A stretch of DNA of 64,000 bases. Source: Psoroptes ovis. Its lineage: Eukaryota > Arthropoda > Arachnida > Sarcoptiformes > Psoroptidae. The notes below the pieces were generated by a model. It searched no databases. It was given only the letters and a program-made list of their open reading frames with translations, and was not told where the DNA came from. The stretch covers positions 1,984,001-2,048,000 of the forward strand of contig PQWQ01000004.1 of NCBI GenBank assembly GCA_002943765.1. Reading direction: 5' to 3'. Made by a program: the position numbers and the translations under genes. Below, in pieces: positions 1-10,517 of the stretch (the first letter of the stretch is position 1; each line of letters begins with the position of its first letter).

Positions 1-1551
1 AGAAAATGATGTGAACGTGTGTGCCTCTTTGTGTGTATATGTGTGAGAATACATTGAAAATTAAACTATGAAATTGAATTTTTACATTTTTTATTTCTTC
101 TAAAAATTCAAACATTTGTCTGATACCACTGCTTGGCTGATCACATAGTGACTCAACCAAGATTTACAATTGAAAAAAATAAAATCATTTGCTTTTCAAG
201 GTTTGTCTATATGACAAATATTGAAATATGACAACATACAAATACAGATATACAAGCAAACTAACACACATACACACGATCAATCACTTGACATTGTATG
301 ATCATAATGATTTGTTTAAATTTTCATTTTTCCTGAAGATGCTTCTGAGAAATTGAAAAGACAGTTTCAAATATTGAAAGCTTGAAAATGAAAAAAAAAC
401 AAATACATTTTACATCATTTTCAAACAAAAAAAAAATCAAATACAAATTGAAAAACTTTTAGCACATTTTTTTTGAATTTTAAAATTTTATTCATCACTG
501 ACTTTAAAATAAAATTTAAAATTTTCAGAGAAAAACTTTCAAAAAAAATTCTCACATTCATTGAATTTTAATTTGAAAATGAATTCAAATTCAAAATTCA
601 ATTCAAATTACATTCAAAATTCATGAATTTATTATCATTTTTCTCAAATGTTTTCCATAAAACTTTTTCCAATTTCATTTTATAACCAAGATTGAATTGA
701 CTTTGAATTACAAATTTGATTTTAAAATTTTGAAAATTTCTGGTTGTCAATTGTCGTTTACTTTTACTAGTATTATTCATCGATCAATCAATTAGTCAAT
801 CAATTTTGAATTTTTTTTTTAAATTTCAATTGGAATTTTTTCCACTCTCTCTCCTCCATTTGTTTGCTTGAACATCATTGATTTGGTGTATGCTGTTTCG
901 TTGTCCCTTTTTCGTTTCTTGTTGATGTTTTGAACAATTGAATTTGACACTAAATAATTGAAAAAAAGTCAGACAAAATACGAAAAATGTCATTCAGAAG
1001 CTACCAGAATACAAAAAAAATGGAAAACAAAACAGACATATTTTACCGATCAAACATATTGAACAATGATTACATGAGATAATCGAGATGACTTTTGTTT
1101 CAGCAAAAGTTTGTTACTTTTTCATTTAATTTAAATTTTTTTCATCGTTTGAATATTGCAGAGAATGTGCGAATAGCCAAAATACAAAACTGATATAATT
1201 GAGTTTGGAGTTGTCAAATGAAAATTTCAAATTTCAGAAATTTCGCTTGAAGTCTATTTCATTTCTGTCAATATTATTATTGGTAAAAATGTATAATTTT
1301 TCGTATAATAATGAATTTATTTTAAAATTTGAGTTGATTGAATGATCGATTGATTTTTCAATATAAAAAAATTGCATATTCTGTATGTAATGCATGCTTA
1401 TTTGATTGAATAATCAATCAAATTTTTTAAAAATTTTCCCGCTGTCACTCTTAAATTTATTCATTTTTCCATCATGATTTTTGTTTGAATTTATTATTAT
1501 AATCAATATGATTATGATTTTTAATTTTTTTTTGAAATTTCTATTCAACAG
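1..1551. other. Upstream region without a recognised gene
   Basis: AT-rich sequence with no open frame that looks coding. A signal-peptide exon for the CAP gene that follows should lie here or before the window, but I could not find an ATG-led hydrophobic stretch with a donor site in the right phase. Confidence 0.5.
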
Positions 1552-3252
1552 CAAGGATTGAATAAAAATGATCAAAAATTAATATTGGATGTGCATAATT
1601 ATTATCGTAATTTGATTGCCAGCGGTAATGAAAGTAATCTTGGTTTTCCATCAGCAGCCAACATGTTAACATTACAATGGGATGATGAATTAGCATATGT
1701 AGCACAAAAACATGCTGATCAATGTCGTTTTGAACATGATTGCTATGATTGTCGTCGTACAGGTATTTATTATGTGAATATTTTATTATAACTCTTTTAT
1801 TCCATTTACTTAATTTCTTTAATGATAATATAAAGAACATCATCCGGTAGTTGGACAAAATCTTTACATTTATCGTACCACAAGAACCAAAGTGAAACCA
1901 GATTGGCGTAAAGTAATACGTGAATGGTATGAAGAGATCAAAATTGCACCACCACAAGTTGCATTCAGTTTCGATTTGTTTCAATTGAATATTGGTCATT
2001 TTACACAAATTGCTTGGGCTGATACAAATCGTATTGGTTGCGGTTTTTCATCATATAATGATTATGATAATCCTGGTTCAATATTTAAAACGGTACATTT
2101 ATACACATGCAATTATGCACCAGGTGGAAATTATAAAGGTGAAAAAATGTATGAAAACGGTGCACCATTGAGCAAATGTCCACCACAGTATGGACAATCT
2201 AAACAATTCAAAGCACTTTGTGAATTGATCGATAATTTTGAATCAAACTTGGAATCATTTGCATCATTCGATGCAAACAATAATCAAATCGATTACAATC
2301 AACCAATAGAAAATCCATCAACATCGGTTTCAATTACAAATAACAATGATAATCAATATTCTACGGTATATAATCATATCGAACCATCTTCAACACAAAG
2401 AACCACTACTACCAGATATCGTACAATAACATCAAGTACACGTAGAAAACAAAATAACAACAATCGTAGAGTATCAACAACAACAACAACCACAACAACT
2501 AATCGTCAACGAACTTACAGTAATAAACGAAATCGTAATGGAAATCGTCGTAAAAATTACAACAATAATCGAAATAATCAACAATGGGATTCACGTTTGA
2601 ATAATTGGAAAAATAACTCAACAACAACATCGACAGTAATATCAACAATAATACCATCAACTCAATCATCATTATCATCATGGAAATGGAATCAATCAGG
2701 ATATGATTTCAATAAATGGTTAACAAATTATACAACATTTACAAATTGGACAACATGGGAATCAAAACCAAAAAAACGACAAGGATCGCGTACAATTGTG
2801 ACAACAACTACTTCAACCAATATTGATAATAATAATAATAATATTGATCCAACAGCAAACAGCCTTATGAACTTTATACAAAATCAAAATCCACAATGGC
2901 GTTTAACAAATGTGACTTGGTGGTCAAATTCTGGTTCTAACAATAACAATGATCAACCAATCACTGTGACGAATGCAAATGGTAATCGTATCACTACACG
3001 ATTACCATCATATACATGGGCATTATCGTTTGGGTAAATAAAGAAAAATTTACAATATTTTTCATAAACAATTTCTCATGTATTTTATTCAAAAAAAATT
3101 TATTCATATACAGATTACAACGTGGAGATGAAAACAAAATACCGAATCAACAAAGCTATTCATGGTCAAGATCAATCGATTTAACACCGAACAATATGAA
3201 TAATAATCAATTAGATTATCGTTATAGTAATAGATATGAATATTATAATTAA
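1552..3252 (+). CDS. CAP-domain (SCP/venom allergen 5-like) secreted protein, 5' end missing
   Basis: Three exons join in phase: 1552-1762, 1836-3033 and 3114-3252, with GT..AG introns of 73 and 80 bases; the visible part is 515 residues. The CAP domain fills about residues 3-175. It has the early HNYYRN helix (15-20) carrying the His and Asn typical of the family, the CAP1 signature GHFTQIAW (124-131) and the CAP2 signature YTCNYAPGGNY (160-170). CAP proteins are secreted, Cys-rich sandwich folds that bind sterols or lipids or act as allergens and venom components. The first coding exon with a signal peptide is not seen: the frame runs open into an acceptor at 1550-1551. After the domain come about 330 residues rich in Thr, Ser, Asn and Arg, including Thr runs and a segment with many Trp residues (WKW, NW.TW, WW). 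A short third exon ends in a Tyr- and Asn-rich tail. The family is clear; the function of the tail is unknown. Confidence 0.85.
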
Positions 3253-3657
3253 TCAATTGATTCATCTTGAATTCAATCAATGAAACTTGGAGAAACTTGA
3301 ACATTATGAAAAATGAGAAAAACATAATCATTTATTATTATTATTATTATCATATCCGAATGTCTTAAATATTATATATTTACAAATTATCATTTTTCTT
3401 CTTCGATTAATCACAATGCGGCGTAATATTTTTATTTTTTGAATTTTAATTTTCGTTAAATTTTTTCGTTTATGAAATTTTGTTTTTTTTCCAAATATTT
3501 TCTCTGAAATGTTTGCCATTTTTTATACTTAAACAAATTTGTTTTTGAATTTTGAATCTTGAATTTTCAATTTAAAACGTTTTTTTTCTGCCAAATTACT
3601 TGAGCCATTATTATTATTATTATCAATATTATGATTACAACAGATTATTATCCAAAC
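3253..3657. other. Intergenic gap between convergent genes
   Basis: About 400 bases between the stop of the CAP gene and the stop of the next gene on the other strand. AT-rich, with TTA/ATT triplet runs near 3333-3350 and 3609-3622. It presumably holds both 3' untranslated ends. Confidence 0.4.
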
Positions 3658-4912
3658 TCATTTATCCAATTTACTTTGTATTATTGTCGATAATTCAATA
3701 TTAATATCATTCAATATTGACATCTGTTGTAATAGATAATTATTTTCATCTGTTAATTTTTTTACTTTACTTGATAATAATTTTATTAATAAACGTAATA
3801 TGCTTATTTCATCTTGATTATCAAGTATTTCGGGTAAATTTATACGTATACTACCATTATTGTCGATTTCTTGTGGTTGTTGTTGTTGTTGTCCATTCAA
3901 ATTATTCAAATTATTGAATAAATTTGATTTATCAATTGTTAAATTATAATCACCAAGCATATTTTGCATATTATTAATGATAAGTGATGTTCGCCGACTA
4001 TGAGTCACTGATGTTGTTGGCGATTCTGTTGTCAATGCTTTTGATGTTTTATCAATTATACGTTGATGTTCGATGTCATTATTTGTATTGTTGAATTTTT
4101 TTTCATAATTTTCTGCTGAAATTTATGGCAAAAATTATTCAATTAATTAAAATATTTTGAGCGAAAAAAAATGGAATATACCTTTGCAACATTTATAAAC
4201 AGGTGATGTAACAATACCGGAACGTTTACATGCAGCTAGATAATCATCTAATCGTGTTGTAAGCATTTTGGCTAAATTATCGAATACAGATTTTGTTATC
4301 ATATCAATTTTATATTGATTATTTTGATTATGATTTAAAAATTGATGTTTTATAGATGATTTTATCATCATTTGATCTTTATTATCATCACTTAGATTAT
4401 ATTTTGATAATTTTTCCTGTATAATTTGATTGATAAATGTATCGAATGAACTGAGCAACATTAATTTCATGTCATTATCATTGATTATCTTCATTTCAGA
4501 ATTATAATTAATTTTATCATTATTGTCACTATTATTAAAATTATTTTTATCATTCATTTTTGATTGAATATCTTTGTTATGTTCATTAATAAGATTTTGA
4601 CTTTCGATCGAAGATGATGAATTCAGTGAATTATTTCGTTCAATTTTCAAATCATCAAGGGATTCAAATTGATTTGTCGGATAAATGATGGCATAATTTT
4701 GTCTGAAGAATGCAGCATCCTAGAAAAAATAAAAATGATTGATTTAAATGTATTAGTAAATCATTGATCTATTACAATTTTAAAATTGAACTTACTCTGT
4801 TCGGCATACCATCGAAAATATTACTATTACCACTAGTATTGTTATTATTTTTTCTAATGAATTCATTTCTATCATTATTATTATTATTATTCAAAGATGT
4901 ATAATTGCCCAT
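3658..4912 (-). CDS. Unrecognised Asn-rich protein with C-terminal coiled coil
   Basis: Three exons on the minus strand join in phase: 4796-4912 (39 codons), 4182-4719 and 3658-4115, giving about 370 residues. It starts MGNYTS, so Gly2 could be N-myristoylated if the initiator Met is removed. The middle part is rich in Asn, Asp, Lys and Ser and then becomes helical and hydrophobic (about residues 115-220), with a short Cys motif DYLAACKRSG followed by YKCCK at the end of exon 2. The last 45 residues form a Leu/Ile-rich heptad-like coiled coil. The acceptor of exon 3 is a tandem CAGCAG, so two forms differing by one residue are possible. I do not recognise the family. Reading through three phase-compatible introns supports a real gene. 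Confidence 0.6.
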
Positions 4913-5682
4913 AGTTATCATTCGAAATTAATTAATAATCATCAAACGAGGAAAACAATAGAAAAATTTCAAATAAATCAACATAATTCATAAAGACTAT
5001 GCGAGAAAATATTTAAAAATCAAAATTAAATCTCATTCAAATGCAAATACGAGAATCGAATAAAAAACGACGTAGTAAATGATAAATAAGACACAAGAAT
5101 TTCGATCATATTTTAGAATAATCAAGCGAAAAAAATATTCTTACATATTTCAATAAGTGATTTGCAGATTTTTTTCTTTTAAATTCATTAAACATGACCT
5201 TGAATTTTTGTGTTTATTCTTCATCGTGTTCGCAAAATTCAATGAGATTGCTTACGATGTTTACAAATGTACAAAACACAGAAAAATTGTGAACATCAAA
5301 AAAAAATTGAATTTGTGACAAATGACATTTGAAAAAAAATCTCCATTGTTTATTCATTTTCTATTCAATTTTGAATTCAAATTTTATTTTTCAAATAATT
5401 CAAATTGATATTCAGTGAATATTCAAAATTCATTGATAAATGAAAGGATAAAAATCAATCAAATTAAAAACTAAAAATTATAACATTTTTTTCAAATCAT
5501 TTGCTTTGGAAAATAAATTAATAATATCAATGGGAATATGGTTGATTATCTTTGAAATAATAATTGATAATATCAAATGCTTTTTTGCTAAATTTTAAAA
5601 ATCAATCAATGAATAGTTTTGTTTTTTTTCACCATCAAAGAAACACAAATTCAAATTTTTTTTTTTCAATTTTCGACATCAA
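4913..5682. other. Intergenic region upstream of the Asn-rich gene
   Basis: AT-rich spacer between the start of the gene at 3658-4912 and the distal last exon of aldolase. Part is expected to be the aldolase 3' untranslated region. I see no gene or repeat. Confidence 0.4.
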
Positions 5683-7842
5683 TTAATATTGATGATCTTT
5701 GATGAATAAATCTTGATCGGCAGCTGCACCAACAACACCGCCACTGTATTGTCCTTGTGATGACAAGCTGTTTGCCTGTTTATCAATATTTTTTTTGAAT
5801 GGAAATTCAAAATTATCATCAAATTTCGGTATTTTAGAAAAGAGAATGAAAAAAAATGTGATTAATAATTGAAAGTTTTGAATCAAAATAAAAAATTTTC
5901 AAGCGAAAAAAATGGGAGAATCTCAGCTTTAAAAACAATTTTATTATGCAATCAATCTAAAAGGGTTGATATTTGATTTTTTCTTCTGTAACATTTTGTT
6001 TCAAGCAAGAAAAAATGAAAATAAGCTCGTTGCAAAAATGAATATGGAATCATTTGGGGAAAATATTGCGAAATGGGTTCATTGATTGGGTATTGCCTTG
6101 GCACTTGTTTTTGGCCTGATTTTCGGTTAGGTTTATTGTGGTGGTGAAAAAAAGCTTGCGATTGCTGGTGGTTGTTGAAGATTTTGGTGTTTGGTTTTTT
6201 TTCAAAGCATTTCATTCAGGAGATTCGTGCATAATATTTTTCAGCATTCTTTATCATCATCATTTGCATTCTTTTAATATTTGTGTTGTGCAACAAAATT
6301 AGATTTTGCTGAAGCCAAACTTGGAATCGAACCAGCTACATATTCACCTTTGTGTGCAAGTACGTTTGCCTAATTTTTTTGGTCAATCATTAGTTGCATT
6401 TTTTAGATTTTAATTTTAACAAAAATCTTTTGTTTTTTTCAAGATTTCATTGAATAACATTAACATTATTCGTTAATAGTGATTTCAAAATCGGATTAAT
6501 GTTAAAATTATTATCATTCTTTTGAGTATTATTTTTAGGCTAAAGATTAGTGTGCGTGTGAGTATGCTTGCGTTAAGGGATTAGCTCATAATTCATGCAT
6601 TAATTATTACATGCAAATGATGATTAAGTTAGCAATTCATGCAAAGATTATTGTTATTTAATGATTCTATTAATAAATTTTTAAAATTTGCTAAAAATAA
6701 TAAAAAACATACCTTTGCACGTTGAAGAAATTCTTTTTGTCCGGCACCAATATTTTCAGCTTTTCCTTGCCAAGCACGTAGTGCTGATGCTTGCAATGCA
6801 CGACCATAACTGAATGTCAATGCCCATGGTTTTTTAGCTTGATATTGATTGATTGCATTCAAATTGACTGATGCTTCTTCTTCTGATTGTCCACCTGATA
6901 AGAAAACAACACCGGGTACAGCAACTGGTACTGTACGTTGAAGTGCAGTCACAGTAGCACGTGCAACATCTTGTGGACTAGCTTTTTGTGCACAGCTTTG
7001 GCCAGGAGTGACCATGTTTGGTTTCAATAATGTTCCTTCCAAATAAACATGATGATCATTCAAAGCTTTGTAAACTGCAGCTAATACAGTTTCAGTCACT
7101 TTTTGACAACGTTCAATACAATGATCACCATCAGGCAAAATTTCTGGCTCAACGATTGGGACAATACGAGCCTATTATTAGTGAATGGAACAAAATATTA
7201 ATTAAAATCTGAAAAAATTAAATCAAACAATTTACTTGTTGACAGCAAGTGGCATAACGAGCAAGAACATTGGCATTCTCGAGGATTGCCAATGCTGACG
7301 GTTCATCTTGACCAATTTTGAGTACACAACGCCATTTAGCGAAGCGGCAACCTTGATTATAATATTCTTGACAACGTTTTGTTAAATTGTCCAAGCCTTG
7401 TGTGGTTGATTCACCGTTTGTTCCTTGTAATGTAACAACACCCGTATCAACCTTAATACCAGGAATGATTCCTTTCTTTTTCAACAATTCAGGAAATGGT
7501 GTACCATTATCATCTTTTTGATAAACAGTTTCATCGAACATAATAACACCAGAAATGTATTGTTCAATTCCTTCACTATTGAACAATAATTGTCGATAAG
7601 CACGACGGTTTGGTTCAGTATTTTCAACATTGATATCAGCAAAACGTTTACCGATTGTACCTAGCGATCACATGAAGAATTTTGAATCAATGATTGTGAC
7701 GATTCAAAAATTCAAAAAAATACAAATACATACCGGTACTTTCATCAGCAGCTAAAATACCTTTGCCAACTGAAACAATAGCATTAGCGGTGTTGCGGAG
7801 TTCTTCTTGAACATCGACTGGTAAATAATTGAATTTTGCCAT
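5683..7842 (-). CDS. Fructose-bisphosphate aldolase, class I
   Basis: Exons on the minus strand are 7734-7842, 7236-7660, 6713-7171 and a last exon at 5683-5775, all in phase, giving 361 residues, close to the usual 360-364. The enzyme splits fructose 1,6-bisphosphate into dihydroxyacetone phosphate and glyceraldehyde 3-phosphate in cytosolic glycolysis. The sequence shows the AADESTG segment (Asp33), the FAKWRCVLKI segment with the active-site lysine, the glutamate of VPIVEPE (Glu186) and the Schiff-base lysine in LLKPNMV (Lys228). The protein ends in the conserved C-terminal tyrosine (DHQY). The start is the ATG at 7842, giving MAKFNYL, which lines up with family N-termini. A second possible last exon at 6274-6369 sits in the intron and uses the same donor (see its entry). 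Non-coding 5' exons were not sought. Confidence 0.97.
6274..6369 (-). CDS. Alternative last coding exon of aldolase
   Basis: This 96-base stretch begins right after an acceptor (TTAG at 6370-6373) in phase 0, the same phase as the donor at 6712 that also feeds the exon at 5683-5775. It codes for ANVLAHKGEYVAG and ends VAQHKY followed by TAA. Both last exons begin with Ala-Asn, continue with L..xG.Y and end in Tyr, as aldolase tails do, but otherwise they differ strongly. The distal tail contains AAADQDLF, like the common family sequence. Using this exon would give a 362-residue protein. Alternative last exons of aldolase are known in Drosophila; that both are used here is inference from the sequence. 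Confidence 0.85.
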   Translation of the reverse strand, partial: ANVLAHKGEYVAGSIPSLASAKSNFVAQHKY

Positions 7843-9470
7843 TTTTCTTATTGTTGAAAATGACTGCAAATGAAAATATAACCAAAATGTCAAAGGTTAA
7901 AATCAGAGTTAAATTAATTAAATTTGAACAAACAAACAAAAAAAAGTTAAAAATTGAAAACAACTGTAACATACAATTAGTTTATTTTGGAAAAAAATCA
8001 AAATATTCAAACCAAACAAAGCTGTGATGTGAAATGAAAATGATTTTATAATTTATTTGATTCAAGTATTTTATGTGTAAAATCAAAGCAACAAAATTTG
8101 TTTATTTTTTTGTCAATTCAAAATAATCTGTTTGATAATCAGAGCAACGATATATTATAATTGCTTGTATATGCTTGTGCTTTTTTTCATATATTTGAAT
8201 ATTTATCACTTACAATTACTTCTCTTGATAACGCTCTTGTGATATGATTTTTTTTCAACTTTAAAATTCGGTGAAAGCTACTTCAAAAGAAATCAAAAAT
8301 AAATAAGGATATTTCAATGTCAATTGAAAGACAAATCATACAAACAAGCAACAACAACATCAAAAAATTTTGGTAAATATTGGATAAAAGGCAAAATGTT
8401 AAAACAACAAATACAACAAGCTAACAGCATTGTGGCCAATATAACAATATTAGTTTAAACATTAGCGTGTATATGTGTGCGTAGTGCGCAAATATATTCA
8501 AATGTGTGAACATTTATTCGAAAAAATGATTCAAATACAAGTATTTCTTGTTTTTTCCTTGCAGAATATATAGAATTACCAGATGAATATATTGAATATC
8601 CTTATATTTTTTATGATAGTGGCCAATATTTGCCTTTCAAACATGTATTGAATGTTATGTATGACAAGAGAATGGCAAGAATAATCATACAAAAAATGGA
8701 AAAAATTCAATGATTTTCAGTTAAGAATAATGGAAATTATTACAAATAAAAAAATAAGGATAAAATGAAATCGAAAAAATTCAAATGTCATATGAACACA
8801 TATGTATCTGTGAACTCTATGATAAGATTTGATCATTCAATCATTGAATATGTACATTTTTGATTTAAAATTTTTTTAACATTTAATGGAATTTTTTCCA
8901 TTTATCAATATCAATTTCATTTTTAATCGAAAAAATCAAGTGTCAAATTCCAAGGTTGTATTTTTGCTCGAAATGAACAATGATTATGATAAATGATCAA
9001 TTGAAAATAATTATATTTGCTCAGATTGTTAATGATATGATTAGTTATGAAAAATGAAATAATTGATGATGGAAGAGAGAGAGAGAGGGATAATGAGAAT
9101 CACCAAATTTTAATTTGATCATAGGAAAATATGGATGAGAAAAATCTCATGATGCGATGATTGAATTGACAAAATCAGAGCCAAAAATTTAAATTGATTG
9201 AAATTGAAAAAAATCCTTTTGTTCATCATTTAGAGTCAAGGAATATGCTGTGGAACACAAATCTCAGAAAATGTAAATTAAATTCTCAAACGCAAAATAC
9301 AAAAATTACGTTTCGTATTTTAAAAGTTAATACAAAAACTAAATTTATTTTGAATTGAACAAAATAATTGGAAATAATTTTATTATTGATAATTATTGTA
9401 AAAATTGTAATTTGTCGTTGTACATTTGTTTTTTTTTTATTTTGTCAAAGATTTTTTACGATATATTCAA
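7843..9470. other. Intergenic region upstream of aldolase
   Basis: AT-rich spacer that should contain the aldolase promoter and 5' untranslated exon(s) and the 3' end of the MIC19-like gene. It includes a short GA run at 9074-9087. No coding exon is evident. Confidence 0.4.
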
Positions 9471-10517
9471 TTATTGTTTTTGTCCAATATTATTATTATC
9501 ACTATTATTATCAGTAGTATTCATTTTCAATAATTTCAATCGTTTCATATCGATACATTTTGTATAAATGTCAACAAATCGATTACATAATAATGGCTGT
9601 TTTGAATTATTTTCATAACAATTTAATATTTGATTTTCATATTCATAACATGGTTGATGTAAATGTTCATAATGTTTATTGAAATATTTATCTTCCAACA
9701 TTTCAATTTTTTCTTTTAAATTTTTTGCATGTTTACGATGTAATTCTTTATTAAATTGATCTAATTCTTCCCATTTTTGCCGCCATAATTGTTGATATTG
9801 TTGAAATTTACGTTCATATTCACCACGAATACCATATAATAATATGCTTGGATCGAATGCAGCATGTCTCTGTGAAATTTTTTTCGGAAAAGAAAATAAA
9901 TTAATTTGAGAAACAACAAACAAATCCAAGATTTAACAAACCATAATATAATTTGGATCAAATGTTGGATTCGTCATCAAATCCATTGATTTATTTGAAT
10001 TTGAATTATTAAATTGATTTTCAAATGTTGTTGAGGACATTTTTTTCCTATTCGTCTCATATGTTTTCAATGCTGATGATGATGTTGAATAATTATTACT
10101 GTTATTATTATCATAAATATTTGCAGATGGCGTATAATGTGGTTGTACAGGATGCTGTTGATTATGATCTTGTTGCTTTTGTTGTTGGTGTTGTTGCGTT
10201 TGGTGATAATCTTTATCATTATAATTTTGATTATTTAATTCATTTTTACTGTTATTATTATTATTATTATTATCATTGTTATCATTGCTAGCAGTTTTGT
10301 TGCTAGATTTATTTTTAGCCACCAAATAATCAAATACAGCTGGTGAAATCTACCGAAAGAAAATAAGTAAAATTAGCGATTATATATGTGTACAAATACA
10401 AAATTTAGAAGCAAAAGGATAAATAGTATTATTCTTCATTATATAGAATTAGAAAATCAAAGTGAAGGATGTGAAATTCAAAATCAATCTTACCGTTATT
10501 ATATCATTTTCAGGCAT
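9471..10517 (-). CDS. MICOS complex subunit MIC19-like (CHCHD3/CHCHD6 family)
   Basis: Exons on the minus strand are 10494-10517 (eight codons, MPENDIIT), 9942-10349 and 9471-9869, all in phase 0, giving 276 residues. The C-terminal CHCH domain has two CX9C pairs (CYEYENQILNC and CNRFVDIYTKC) separated by ten residues, the pattern of proteins imported by the Mia40 route into the intermembrane space. Before it is a charged helix of about 70 residues rich in Lys, Glu, Gln and Arg, and the N-terminus contains ISPAVFDYL, like the conserved start segment of MIC19. Family members help hold mitochondrial crista junctions together. Unusual points are a 100-residue Asn/His/Gln-rich insert in exon 2 and the lack of glycine at position 2, which is myristoylated in the vertebrate proteins. 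Another twin-CX9C protein is possible but fits less well. Confidence 0.7.

Noticed and set aside
1541..2008. 155-codon minus-strand frame over the CAP exons
   Set aside because: It is the antisense of the CAP domain, which has clear family motifs and phase-compatible introns on the plus strand.
5952..6215. Minus-strand frame between the two aldolase last exons, considered as a third alternative tail
   Set aside because: It lacks the Ala-Asn start, the correct acceptor phase and a terminal Tyr.
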